Shown here: in pieces, positions 9,041 to 16,685 of the stretch
Layout: each line of letters starts with the position of its first letter
Position numbering within the stretch: position 1 is the stretch's first letter
DNA from: Nocardioides sp. ChNu-153
GTDB taxonomy: Bacteria; Actinomycetota; Actinomycetes; Propionibacteriales; Nocardioidaceae
Length of the DNA: 64,000 bases
NCBI RefSeq assembly: GCF_030466625.1
Contig: NZ_JADEVT010000014.1
Coordinates: forward strand, 1 to 64,000
Direction: 5' to 3'
Notes under the pieces: generated by a model
The model's input: only the letters and a program-made list of their open reading frames with translations
Database searches by the model: none
What the model was told of the DNA's origin: nothing
Position numbers and translations under genes: made by a program

Positions 9041-10647
9041 GCTCGTCCACCACCTCGGCGCCCGCCCCGCGCACCGGCGGCTCCCCCCTCGCGCGCGTCG
9101 ACGCCGCCCTCGGGCGGGTGCCGATGTACCGCGTCGTCTCGCTCGCGCTCGGCGCCCTCGTGCTCGTCTCGTTCTTCCTGGCGATCACGCGCTCCCTGCT
9201 GCCGAGCGTGTTCCGGCTCGAGGCCATGGCGCTGACCCTCGTCGTGCTGGTCGGGGTGTCGGTGGTCGCGAACGCGCTGCTCGGGCTGGCGTTCCGCGTG
9301 CGGGCCCACACCGAGTCCGCCGTCATCACCGGTCTGCTGCTGTGGTTCCTCTACTGGCCCACCACCGACACGGCGCAGCTCGCCTGGCTGGCGGCGACCG
9401 CGGTGCTGGCGAACGCGTCGAAGTACCTCCTCGCCGTGCGCGGGCGCCACGTGCTCAACCCGGCCGCCGCGGGCGTCGTGCTCGTGCTCGTCGTGCAGGA
9501 GCTGGCGTCGGTCGACCCGGCGCACCGCGTCTACACGACGTGGTGGATCGCGAACGAGCCCGCGCTGGTGCCGCTCGTGCTCGCCGCGCTCGTCGTGCTG
9601 TGGCGCACCCGTCGCCTCGACCTGGGGCTGCTGTTCGTGGCCCTCGCCGGTGTGCTCGTCGTGCTCGGACTGCTCAACTCCACCGACCTCGGCGCGGGCA
9701 CGGCGCTGGAGCAGTACGTCGTGTCCTCGCCCGCGATCTTCCTCGCCGGCTTCATGCTGAGCGAGCCGCTGACCCTCCCGCCGCGGCGCGCCCAGCGTCT
9801 CGGTGTGGCGGCGCTGGCGGCGTTCGTCTTCGCCTGGCCGCAGTTCCAGACGATCCTGCTGCCCCAGCCGGTCGACCTGTGGGTCTTCGAGTCGACGGCC
9901 GAGCTGGCGCTGCTGGCCTCCGGCGCCGTCGCGTTCGTGCTCGGCCAGCGCGGTGGCGTGCGCCTGCGCCACACCGGCACGCGCCGGGTGGGCGCCGAGG
10001 TGTGGGAGCTGCGCTTCGCGCCCCGTCGTCCGGTGCGGTTCCGCCCGGGGCAGTACGTCGAGCTCGCCCTTCCCCACCGCGGCTCCGACCGGCGCGGGGT
10101 GCGCCGCGTGTTCAGCATCGTCTCGCCCAGCGACGACCCCGAGCTGGCCGTGGCGCTGCGCGTGCCGGAGCCGTCGTCGTCGTACAAGAAGGCGCTGCTG
10201 GCGCTCGAGCCGGGCGCGGTGCTCGGCGCGACGGGCGTCGGTGGCGACTTCGTCCTGCCCCGCCGGCCCGGCCCGGTCGTGCTGGTCGCCGGTGGCATCG
10301 GCATCACGCCGTTCCTGTCGTGGCTGCGCTCGCCGGAGGCCGAGGGGCTCGACGCCGTGCTCGTGCTCGGCGTGCCCGACGCCGACGACGTGGCCTACCG
10401 CGACGAGCTCGTCGCCGCGGGCGTACCCGTCGTCCTGGTCGCGCCCGGCGCCCCCGCCGACCTCCCGCCGGGGTGGCGGCACCTGCCGTCGGCGTTCCTG
10501 ACCGCCGACGTCGTCGTGGACGCGGTGCCCGACCTCGGCGAGCGGACGGCGTACGTCTCCGGTCCCCCCGCGATGGTCACCGCCGTCGCGGGCGGCCTGC
10601 GGCGCCGGGCGCGGAAGGTGCGCACGGACTCGTTCGCGGGGTACTGA
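9037..10647 (+). CDS. RnfD/NqrB-like membrane domain fused to a ferredoxin-reductase domain
   Basis: A 536-residue fusion protein. Residues about 30-305 form a multipass membrane domain resembling RnfD/NqrB, including a R-H-V-L-N-P-A-A-A-G element like the H-x-x-N-P-A-A motif of that family. Residues about 310-536 form an FNR-type oxidoreductase: R-P-G-Q-Y-V-E-L (flavin site), R-R-V-F-S-I-V-S, G-G-I-G-I-T-P-F (NAD(P)H site) and Y-V-S-G-P-P-A-M. No 2Fe-2S cysteine cluster follows. The layout suggests electrons from NAD(P)H pass through the membrane to the FMN lipoprotein encoded upstream. The ATG overlaps apbE by 4 nt, with a GGAGAGG site before it. Confidence 0.85.
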   Translation: MSSSTTSAPAPRTGGSPLARVDAALGRVPMYRVVSLALGALVLVSFFLAITRSLLPSVFRLEAMALTLVVLVGVSVVANALLGLAFRVRAHTESAVITGLLLWFLYWPTTDTAQLAWLAATAVLANASKYLLAVRGRHVLNPAAAGVVLVLVVQELASVDPAHRVYTTWWIANEPALVPLVLAALVVLWRTRRLDLGLLFVALAGVLVVLGLLNSTDLGAGTALEQYVVSSPAIFLAGFMLSEPLTLPPRRAQRLGVAALAAFVFAWPQFQTILLPQPVDLWVFESTAELALLASGAVAFVLGQRGGVRLRHTGTRRVGAEVWELRFAPRRPVRFRPGQYVELALPHRGSDRRGVRRVFSIVSPSDDPELAVALRVPEPSSSYKKALLALEPGAVLGATGVGGDFVLPRRPGPVVLVAGGIGITPFLSWLRSPEAEGLDAVLVLGVPDADDVAYRDELVAAGVPVVLVAPGAPADLPPGWRHLPSAFLTADVVVDAVPDLGERTAYVSGPPAMVTAVAGGLRRRARKVRTDSFAGY

Positions 10648-10765
10648 GCCGGTCGGCGGGCGGGTGGTCGGCGGGCCGCGCGGTCCGGTCAGGTGCGTCA
10701 CCACCGCTGGAACCGCGTCGCGGGGTGTGCCACCGTGGAGGGCGAGCCCGCGCCACGTCGGGCTC

Positions 10766-10807
10766 CCGGACGAGGGGCGCCGTACCCGGTCGACGACAAG
10801 ACGGCCC
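10766..10807 (+). ncRNA. Guanidine-III (ykkC-III) riboswitch
   Basis: The stretch starts CCGGACGAGG and continues with a GCGCCGTACCCGGTC segment and ACAAGACGGC. This is very close to the guanidine-III class as I remember it from the Thermobifida fusca structure, including the pseudoknot-forming CCGG/CCGG and the ACAAGACGG strand. It ends 2 nt before the GGAGG ribosome-binding site (10810-10814) of an SMR exporter, so control is probably at translation initiation. The downstream gene type is exactly what this class regulates. Confidence 0.88.
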
Positions 10808-10820
10808 GTGGAGGCCTGTC

Positions 10821-11135
10821 GTGTCCTGGTTCCTGCTCGTCGTCTCCGGTGTCCTCGAGGCCGTGTGGGCGACCGCCCTCGGTCGCTCGGAGGGCTTCAC
10901 CCGCCTCGTGCCCACCGTCGTGTTCGGCGGCGCGCTCGTCGCGTCCATGGCCGGTCTCGCGCTCGCGATGCGCGACCTGCCCGTGGGTACGGCGTACGCC
11001 GTGTGGGTGGGCATCGGCGCCACCCTCACCGTCGTCTGGGCGATGGCGACGGGGACCGAGCCCTTCTCGCTCGCGAAGGCGCTGTTCCTCGTGATGATCG
11101 TCGGCGGCGTCGTGGGGCTGAAGCTGGCCCACTAG
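10821..11135 (+). CDS. gdx: Guanidinium exporter of the SMR family (Gdx/SugE type)
   Basis: A 104-residue four-helix small multidrug resistance protein. The conserved proton/substrate glutamate is E13 in V-L-E-A-V-W. The G-F-T-R-L-x-P-T loop, L-P-V-G-T-A-Y-A-V-W-x-G-I-G and the I-x-G-G-V-x-G-L-K-L-A-H end are typical of the Gdx (formerly SugE) subgroup rather than EmrE. It would export guanidinium in exchange for protons as a dual-topology dimer. GTG 10821 lies 6 nt after GGAGG, directly behind a guanidine-III riboswitch, which strongly supports the substrate. It is monocistronic. Confidence 0.95.
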   Translation: MSWFLLVVSGVLEAVWATALGRSEGFTRLVPTVVFGGALVASMAGLALAMRDLPVGTAYAVWVGIGATLTVVWAMATGTEPFSLAKALFLVMIVGGVVGLKLAH

Positions 11136-11138
11136 CGG

Positions 11139-11666
11139 CTAGAGGTCGACGACCCGCGCGGCCCAGACCTCCTTGGTGCTGCGCACCGACCCGGAGGAGT
11201 ACGGCGCGGTCCGCCCGGTCGGTCGGAACCCGAGGCGCCCCCAGAACGGGCCGGCCGCGGCCGCGTTTGTCGCGACGACCGCGAGCTGGAGGCGCGTCAC
11301 CTCCGGCCAGTCGCGGACCCGCGCCAGCACGGCGTCGAAGGTGTGCCGCCCGAGGCCGCCGCCGTGCAGGCGGCCGTCGGTGACGAGCAGCCCGAGGTGG
11401 GCGCTCTCCGGCGAGGGCCAGCCCCGCAGCAGGTCGGCGAACCCGAGCAGCCGTCCCGGGTCCGTGGCGTCCCACAGGCCGATCGCGTGCTTCCGCTCGG
11501 CCGGTACGCCGGGGGGCGCCGCGGTCAGCGCGTCCGCGGCGTCGTCCGGTGCCGGCGGGCGGCCGGAGACGCGCTGCGAGAAGTCCGGGACCGAGGCGAG
11601 GAGGGCTGCCAGCGCCGTGACGTCGCGGGGGTCCGACCGGTCGAGGTCGCGGACCACCAGTGCCAT
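11139..11666 (-). CDS. GNAT family N-acetyltransferase
   Basis: A 175-residue acetyltransferase-like protein. The acetyl-CoA binding segment is seen as L-L-V-T-D-G-R-L-H-G-G-G-L-G-R-H (about residues 95-110), a Q/R-x-x-G-x-G/A variant. It is followed by a helix and the A-A-A-G-P-F-W-G-R-L-G-F-R-P motif near the C-terminus that is typical of GNAT proteins. The substrate is unknown. The start codon shares one nucleotide with the stop of the upstream Nudix gene (TGATG), so the two are co-transcribed and probably coupled. Confidence 0.82.
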   Translation of the reverse strand: MALVVRDLDRSDPRDVTALAALLASVPDFSQRVSGRPPAPDDAADALTAAPPGVPAERKHAIGLWDATDPGRLLGFADLLRGWPSPESAHLGLLVTDGRLHGGGLGRHTFDAVLARVRDWPEVTRLQLAVVATNAAAAGPFWGRLGFRPTGRTAPYSSGSVRSTKEVWAARVVDL

Positions 11667-12157
11667 CAGCGCACGAAGCGGGCGGCGACCTCGTCGGCCA
11701 GGGCCGCGTCGATGCGCCCCCGCATCTCGGCGCTCAGCGGCGGGAGGGCGTCGAGGGTGAACCAGCCCACCTCGCTCGACTCGTCGTCGGCGACGTGCGC
11801 CTCGCCCTCGAGCCACGTGCAGGCGAAGGTGTGGTCGAGGTAGCGGGTGCGGTCGCCGTTCGGGTAGGTCACGAGGTCGGTCGTCGCGACGGACGCGAGC
11901 CGGTCGACGCGGATCGTCACGCCGGCCTCCTCGAGCGCCTCGCGCCGGGCGGCCACCGCCGGCTCCTCGCCGGGGTCGACGATCCCCGTCACCGGGGTCC
12001 AGGCGCCGTTGTCGGCGCGGCGCACGAGCAGCAGCTCGACCGCGCCCGACGGCCCGTCCGGGGCCGGGCGGGTGACGACGGCGGTGGCGGCGGGGAGCCA
12101 GAGCTCGTCGGTGCCGACCTTGCGGCGCAGCGCGACGATGAAGTCGGGGATGGGCAC
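11666..12157 (-). CDS. Nudix hydrolase
   Basis: A 163-residue Nudix protein. The Nudix box is intact at about residues 72-94: G-I-V-D-P-G-E-E then the A-A-R-R-E-A-L-E-E-A-G-V helix carrying the metal-binding glutamates. Such enzymes hydrolyse nucleoside diphosphate derivatives; substrate specificity cannot be read from the sequence. GTG 12157 is chosen because a GGGAGG site lies 8 nt upstream; a longer reading frame to 12238 only translates palindromic intergenic DNA. Confidence 0.9.
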   Translation of the reverse strand: MPIPDFIVALRRKVGTDELWLPAATAVVTRPAPDGPSGAVELLLVRRADNGAWTPVTGIVDPGEEPAVAARREALEEAGVTIRVDRLASVATTDLVTYPNGDRTRYLDHTFACTWLEGEAHVADDESSEVGWFTLDALPPLSAEMRGRIDAALADEVAARFVR

Positions 12158-12208
12158 GCCGTCATCCTCCCAGACGGATCGCGGCCCGGGGCGAGGGCGG
12201 CGGACCGA

Positions 12209-12279
12209 ACCCGCCGCTTCCGGGTGAAAGCTTGGCACCGGAAGTGGCGGGTTCCCCGGTGCACCGGGGAACCCGCCAC
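12209..12279. terminator. Perfect 36-bp palindrome with alternative upstream stem
   Basis: Positions 12244-12279 read GTGGCGGGTTCCCCGG around a TGCA centre and are a perfect palindrome. An adjacent segment, AACCCGCCGCTTCCGG at 12209-12224, can pair instead with CCGGAAGTGGCGGGTT (12238-12253). Two mutually exclusive hairpins are therefore possible. It lies just downstream of the lipoprotein gene on the minus strand and most likely terminates or stabilises that transcript; no T-tract is present. Confidence 0.55.
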
Positions 12280-12295
12280 CAACCGTTCGAGCCCC

Positions 12296-12859
12296 TCAGC
12301 CGCAGGCGAACGACGCGGTCACGGTGACCGTCTCGTCCGGCACCTCCATCTGGATGAGCTCCGCCTCGACCTCGACGCCGGTGCCGTCGGGCTGGGCGAC
12401 GAGGCCGGGCTCGCCGGGCGCGGAGACGAAGGAGCCGCTGCCGGTGTCGACGATGACGCCCGCGTCGAAGCCCTCGCCGGCGGCGTACACGGTCAGGACG
12501 TACCCGTCCGGCGACGTGGTCTGGTAGGTGGTGGTGGGGCCGTAGTCACCCTGCGGCGAGACCGCGCCCTCGTTCTCCCAGGCGGCGCTGACGGCGCCCT
12601 CGAGCGTGACGGACGCGGGGCACGCGGCGCCCTCGACGCCGGGCAGCGGCTCGCCGGTGGAGACGGTCTCGGGCGGCACGACGACGGGCGGCTCGCTGCT
12701 GGTGGGCTCCTCGGTCGCGGTCGACGACCCGCCGTCGGCCGGGGTCGTGGAGCTGGAGGACCCGCCGTCGGCGTCCTCCTCGCTGCCGCCCCCGCAGGCG
12801 GCGAGGGGCGCGAGGGCCAGGGCGAGCACCGTCACCGAGATCGATCGCTGAGCACGCAT
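12296..12859 (-). CDS. Exported lipoprotein of unknown function
   Basis: A 187-residue lipoprotein. A short basic N-terminus and leucine/alanine-rich core end in the lipobox P-L-A-A-C (C22), followed by a 50-residue low-complexity S/T/E/P linker. The rest (about 75-187) is a small acidic beta-rich domain containing three further cysteines (two early, one at the very C-terminus). I recognise no named family; similar lipoproteins are common in actinobacteria. ATG 12859 lies just after a GGAGGG site; an in-frame ATG at 12868 is an alternative. Confidence 0.7.
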   Translation of the reverse strand: MRAQRSISVTVLALALAPLAACGGGSEEDADGGSSSSTTPADGGSSTATEEPTSSEPPVVVPPETVSTGEPLPGVEGAACPASVTLEGAVSAAWENEGAVSPQGDYGPTTTYQTTSPDGYVLTVYAAGEGFDAGVIVDTGSGSFVSAPGEPGLVAQPDGTGVEVEAELIQMEVPDETVTVTASFACG

Positions 12860-12906
12860 GCCCTCCATTCGAGCACGCGGGCCCGAGCGTGTCGAACGCG
12901 CCGCGG

Positions 12907-13491
12907 TCAGCGGGTGAGGGCCCCCACCAGGGTCTCCTGGAGGTAGCCGACCCACTCGAAGATGTCGTGCGCCTGCGCCCGCGGGTCGTCGTCGGGCAGG
13001 GCCATCCACCGGGCCTCGTCGCCGTCCTCGATGCCGAGCCGGGTCGCGAGCGCGAGGCGGATGTCGGTGAAGGAGCGCATCCACGTCTCGGCGACGGGCT
13101 CGTCGAGCTCGACGTCGATCATCAGACCGTCCTCGGTGAGCTCGTCGGGCAGGCCCGCCTCCTCGAGGTCCTCGATGATCCGGCAGGCGGCGGCCGTCTT
13201 GCCGTCGCGCAGCCCGCCCTCGGTGTAGCGCCGGAACTCGCCCGCCGCCTCCTCGTCGCCGGGGTACGCCGTGGGGAACAGCCGGGCGAGCACCGGGTCC
13301 TCCGGGGCCACGGTGGGACCGGTGAAGTCGAGCATCGCCTTGAGCGGGTCGAGGTCGTCGCGGGGCACGGCGGCCTCGTTGCGCAGCAGCTCGACGAGCT
13401 GCCCGGCCAGCGAGCGCAGCAGGTCCGCCTCGAACCCGGTGAAGGTGGCGATGATGCGACGGCTGCGGCGGTGGCGGGTGAAGCCGCTCAC
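12907..13491 (-). CDS. DUF2017 family protein
   Basis: A 194-residue acidic, helix-rich cytoplasmic protein of the actinobacterial DUF2017 family. It begins [16 protein letters not shown], then has [16 protein letters not shown] and a typical [12 protein letters not shown] element around residue 60. The function is not established. It is coupled to clpS by a GTGA overlap, as in M. tuberculosis Rv1331-Rv1332, so a role linked to N-end-rule proteolysis is a reasonable inference. Confidence 0.87.
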   Translation of the reverse strand: MSGFTRHRRSRRIIATFTGFEADLLRSLAGQLVELLRNEAAVPRDDLDPLKAMLDFTGPTVAPEDPVLARLFPTAYPGDEEAAGEFRRYTEGGLRDGKTAAACRIIEDLEEAGLPDELTEDGLMIDVELDEPVAETWMRSFTDIRLALATRLGIEDGDEARWMALPDDDPRAQAHDIFEWVGYLQETLVGALTR

Positions 13492-13784
13492 TCGGCGCGC
13501 TCCATCGTGGCCCACAGCCCGTACTCGTGGAGGGCCTGCACGTCGCGCTCCATCGCCTCCCGGGACCCCGTGGACACGACGCTCTTCCCGTCGTTGTGCA
13601 CCTCGAGCATCAGCTGCTCCGAGTGCGCCTTGGAGTAGCCGAAGTACTTCTGGAAGACGTAGGTCACGTAGCTCATCAGGTTGACCGGGTCGTCCCAGAC
13701 GATCGTGACCCAGGGCGTCGCCGGGAAGGACGACTCCTCGGGGACGAGCGTCGGCTCGACCTCGACGGGGCTGGCGGCAGACAC
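13488..13784 (-). CDS. clpS: ClpS adaptor of the N-end rule pathway
   Basis: A 98-residue adaptor that delivers proteins with destabilising N-termini to ClpC/ClpA-type unfoldases. The core [16 protein letters not shown] covers the N-degron pocket, with H-N-D-G-K-S-V-V and M-E-R-D-V-Q-A-L following, as in the family. GTG 13784 gives a usual-length N-terminal tail; longer in-frame reading enters the divergent pncB promoter region. It overlaps DUF2017 by 4 nt. Confidence 0.94.
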   Translation of the reverse strand: MSAASPVEVEPTLVPEESSFPATPWVTIVWDDPVNLMSYVTYVFQKYFGYSKAHSEQLMLEVHNDGKSVVSTGSREAMERDVQALHEYGLWATMERAE

Positions 13785-13883
13785 GTCCCCATCGTGGCAC
13801 AGACCCGGCGACGCCCCGACCGGCCCGACCGGCCCGATCCGGCCGCGTGCGCCGTACCCCTTGCCCTTCCGCCCGGTCCCGTT

Positions 13884-13905
13884 TATATTGTCAGCATGAC
13901 TATTA
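13884..13905 (+). promoter_or_regulatory. Leaderless pncB promoter with candidate NrtR-type operator
   Basis: TATATT at 13884-13889 is a good -10 box, 6 nt before the pncB ATG, and there is no ribosome-binding site. The transcript is therefore probably leaderless. The inverted repeat GTCA-GCA-TGAC (13890-13900) overlaps the start codon and fits the GT-N7-AC core described for the NAD regulator NrtR. The -10 call is solid; the operator assignment is tentative. Confidence 0.5.
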
Positions 13906-15203
13906 CTCAGTCGGGCTCGACGGCGCTCCTCACGGACCACTACGAGCTGACGATGCTGCAGGCGGCCCTCGCGTCCGGCACCGCCCGGCGCCGCTCGGTC
14001 TTCGAGCTGTTCGGCCGCAAGCTGCCGGAGGGGCGGCGCTACGGCGTCGTCGCCGGCGTGGACCGCGCGCTCGACGCGATCGAGCGGTTCCGCTTCGACG
14101 ACGCCACCCTGGGGGTGCTCTCCGACGCCCGCGTCGTCGACGACACGACGCTGGCCTGGCTCGCCGACTACCGGTTCTCGGGCGACGTGCGGGGCTACGG
14201 CGAGGGCGAGGTCTACTTCCCGGGCTCACCCCTGGTCGTCGTCGAGTCGACCTTCGCCGAGGCCGTGCTGCTCGAGACCGTGCTGCTGTCGATCTACAAC
14301 CACGACTCGGCCATCGCCAGCGCCGCGTCGCGGATGACCTTCGCCGCCGACGGGCGCCCCTGCATCGACATGGGCTCGCGCCGTACCCACGAGGAGGCCG
14401 CGGTCGCCGCGGCGCGGGCGGCGTACGTCGCAGGCTTCGACGCGACGAGCAACCTCGCGGCCCGTGCCCGGTACGGCGTGCCCTCGACCGGCACCAGCGC
14501 GCACGCCTTCACGCTGCTGCACGACACGGAGGAGGACGCGTTCCGCGCCCAGGTGACCAGCCTCGGCGTCGGCACCTCGCTGCTCGTCGACACGTACGAC
14601 GTGGCCGAGGCCGTGCGCCTCGCCGTCGAGGTGGCGGGCCCCGAGCTGGGCGCGGTGCGCCTCGACTCGGGCGACCTCGGCCTGCTGGCGCAGGACGTGC
14701 GCCGCCAGCTCGACTCCCTCGGCGCCACGGGCACGCGGATCATCGTCACCAGCGACCTGGACGAGCACGCGATCGCGGCGCTGGCCGCTGCGCCCGTCGA
14801 CGGGTACGGCGTGGGCACCCGCCTCGTGACCGGCTCGGGCCACCCCACGAGCGCGTTCGTCTACAAGCTCGTCGCCCGCGAGGACGCGGACGGCCGGATG
14901 CAGCCCGTCGCGAAGCGCAGCGCGAACAAGGCCTCGGTCGGCGGCGAGAAGCAGCCCGTGCGCCGCCTCGCGGAGGGGGTCGCGGTCGCCGAGGTCATCG
15001 GTGTCGACCGCACGCCCACGCCCGAGCCCGGCACGGCCGACCGCCCGCTGCACCGCCCGCTCGTCACCGCCGGCGAGGTCGTCGGCCGCGAGAGCCTCGA
15101 CGACGCCCGCGCCCGGCACCGAGCGGCCCGCGCCGAGCTGCCGATGGCGGCGCGGTCGATGGCCCGCGGCGAGCCGGTCGTGCCGACCGTCTACGAGAAC
15201 TGA
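13896..15203 (+). CDS. pncB: Nicotinate phosphoribosyltransferase
   Basis: A 435-residue enzyme that converts nicotinate and PRPP to nicotinate mononucleotide in NAD salvage. Family marks are L-T-D-H-Y-E-L-T-M near the N-terminus, the G-S-R-R-T-H-E-E-A segment with the regulatory histidine, and [16 protein letters not shown] and G-V-G-T-R-L-V-T mark the phosphate-binding C-terminal half. It has no ribosome-binding site and probably a leaderless mRNA. pncA follows after 39 nt, making a two-step salvage unit from nicotinamide. Confidence 0.96.
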   Translation: MTITQSGSTALLTDHYELTMLQAALASGTARRRSVFELFGRKLPEGRRYGVVAGVDRALDAIERFRFDDATLGVLSDARVVDDTTLAWLADYRFSGDVRGYGEGEVYFPGSPLVVVESTFAEAVLLETVLLSIYNHDSAIASAASRMTFAADGRPCIDMGSRRTHEEAAVAAARAAYVAGFDATSNLAARARYGVPSTGTSAHAFTLLHDTEEDAFRAQVTSLGVGTSLLVDTYDVAEAVRLAVEVAGPELGAVRLDSGDLGLLAQDVRRQLDSLGATGTRIIVTSDLDEHAIAALAAAPVDGYGVGTRLVTGSGHPTSAFVYKLVAREDADGRMQPVAKRSANKASVGGEKQPVRRLAEGVAVAEVIGVDRTPTPEPGTADRPLHRPLVTAGEVVGRESLDDARARHRAARAELPMAARSMARGEPVVPTVYEN

Positions 15204-15242
15204 CCCACCCACCCGGCACCACGCACCTGAGAGGCTGACCCC

Positions 15243-15797
15243 ATGACCCGCGCACTGATCGTCGTCGACGTCCAGAACGACTTCTGCGAGGGCGGCTCGC
15301 TCGCCGTCGCCGGCGGGGCCCGCGTCGCCGCGGAGGTGAGCGCGCTGCTCGCCGGCCCGCACGACTACGCCCACGTCGTCGCCACGAAGGACCACCACGT
15401 GGACCCGGGCGCCCACTGGTCGGAGGACCCCGACTTCGTCGACTCCTGGCCCGTGCACTGCGAGGTCGGCACGCCGGGCGAGGAGTTCCACCCCGCGCTC
15501 GACACCTCCGCGATCGAGGCGGTCTTCCTCAAGGGCGAGTTCGAGGCGGCGTACTCGGGCTTCGAGGGCTCGGCCTCCGACGGCTCGTCGCTCGCGGCGT
15601 GGCTGCGCGAGCGCGGCGTCGACGAGGTCGACGTCTGCGGCATCGCCTCCGACCACTGCGTGCGCGCCACCGTGCTCGACGCACTGGGCGAGGGCTTCAC
15701 GGTGCGGGTGCTCACGCACCTCGCCGTCGGCGTCGCGCCGGAGAGCACCGAGGCCGCGTACGCCGCGATGCGTGACGGCGGGGCGCAGCTTGTCTGA
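15243..15797 (+). CDS. pncA: Nicotinamidase
   Basis: A 184-residue isochorismatase-fold amidase that turns nicotinamide into nicotinate for PncB. The catalytic triad is D9, K97 and C139 (in A-S-D-H-C-V). The metal ligands D50, H52, H58 and H72 are all present with the same spacing as in M. tuberculosis PncA, shifted by one. ATG 15243 follows a GAGAGG site. By homology an enzyme like this would also activate pyrazinamide. Confidence 0.96.
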   Translation: MTRALIVVDVQNDFCEGGSLAVAGGARVAAEVSALLAGPHDYAHVVATKDHHVDPGAHWSEDPDFVDSWPVHCEVGTPGEEFHPALDTSAIEAVFLKGEFEAAYSGFEGSASDGSSLAAWLRERGVDEVDVCGIASDHCVRATVLDALGEGFTVRVLTHLAVGVAPESTEAAYAAMRDGGAQLV

Positions 15798-16590
15798 GAC
15801 GCCCGCCTTCGCGACCACCGCGCCCGGCGTCGAGGTCACCCTCGACGCCGGGCTGCTGCGGGTCGTGCTCGACCGCCCGGAGCGCTTCAACGCGCTCGAC
15901 GGCCCGATGATCGAGGCCTGCGCGGTGACGCTCGAGCGCTGCTACGGCCGCAGCGACGTGCGCGCCGTCGTGCTCGCCGGCCGCGGCCGCGCGTTCTGCT
16001 CGGGCGCGGCTCTGGAGGGCGACTCGCCCCTCGACACGTTCGACGACCAGGCGATGGAGCGCGCCAACCGGCTCGTGCGCGCCGTCGTGGCGCTCGACAA
16101 GCCCGTGGTGGCGGCGGTCAACGGCGTCGCCGCGGGCGTCGGCTGCTCGCTCGCGCTGGCCAGCGACCTGCAGGTCGTCTCCAGCGCGGCGTCGTTCGCG
16201 CTGACGTTCACCCGCATCGGCCTCATGCCCGACGGCGGCTCGACGGCCACCGTGGCCGCCGCGGTCGGGCGCGCTCGAGCCATGCGGATGACGCTGCTGG
16301 GCGAACGGCTCCCCGCCGCCGAGGCCCACGCCGCCGGTCTCGTCAGCCACCTCGTCGAGCCGGACGCGCTCGACGCCGAGGTCGACCGGGTCGTCGCGGC
16401 GCTGCTCGCCGGGCCGCCACTGGCCCTGACCGCCACCAAGAAGGCGGTCAACGCGGCGACCCTGACCCAGCTGGAGAGCGCGCTCGACCGCGAGAACCTC
16501 GGCCAGCTCGCGCTCTTCCGCACCAGCGACGCCGCCGAGGGCATGCGCGCCTTCGTGGAGAAGCGCACGCCGCGGTTCACCGGCGACTGA
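15790..16590 (+). CDS. Enoyl-CoA hydratase/isomerase family protein
   Basis: A 266-residue crotonase-fold protein. Typical features are V-V-L-D-R-P-E-R-F-N-A-L, the oxyanion-hole stretch G-R-G-R-A-F-C-S-G-A-A-L, and V-N-G-V-A-A-G-V-G-C-S-L-A-L-A-S-D. In place of a catalytic glutamate pair there is F-T-R-I-G-L-M-P-D-G-G, as in many isomerase-like members. A TTG at 15790 is preferred because a GGCGGGG element lies just upstream, giving an 8-nt overlap with pncA; GTG 15772 is the alternative. The substrate is unknown. The link to pncA seems positional. Confidence 0.88.
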   Translation: MSETPAFATTAPGVEVTLDAGLLRVVLDRPERFNALDGPMIEACAVTLERCYGRSDVRAVVLAGRGRAFCSGAALEGDSPLDTFDDQAMERANRLVRAVVALDKPVVAAVNGVAAGVGCSLALASDLQVVSSAASFALTFTRIGLMPDGGSTATVAAAVGRARAMRMTLLGERLPAAEAHAAGLVSHLVEPDALDAEVDRVVAALLAGPPLALTATKKAVNAATLTQLESALDRENLGQLALFRTSDAAEGMRAFVEKRTPRFTGD

Positions 16591-16610
16591 TCCGGCCCGC
16601 CACCGCGTCA

Positions 16611-16676
16611 CCACTTCCCCGCCCGCGGCCCGCAGCGGCGCGGCGTACCCGCGAGGAGTGGATGCGGCCGGGCGGG
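16611..16676. repeat. Intergenic repeat, copy A
   Basis: About 65 bp starting CCACTTCCCCGCCCGCGG and running through GCGTACCCGCG and GAGTGGATGCGGCCGGGCGG. It matches copies at 17620 and 17723 in the same orientation, on the other side of the minus-strand gene between them. Confidence 0.75.
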
Positions 16677-16685
16677 CGGGCAGGC

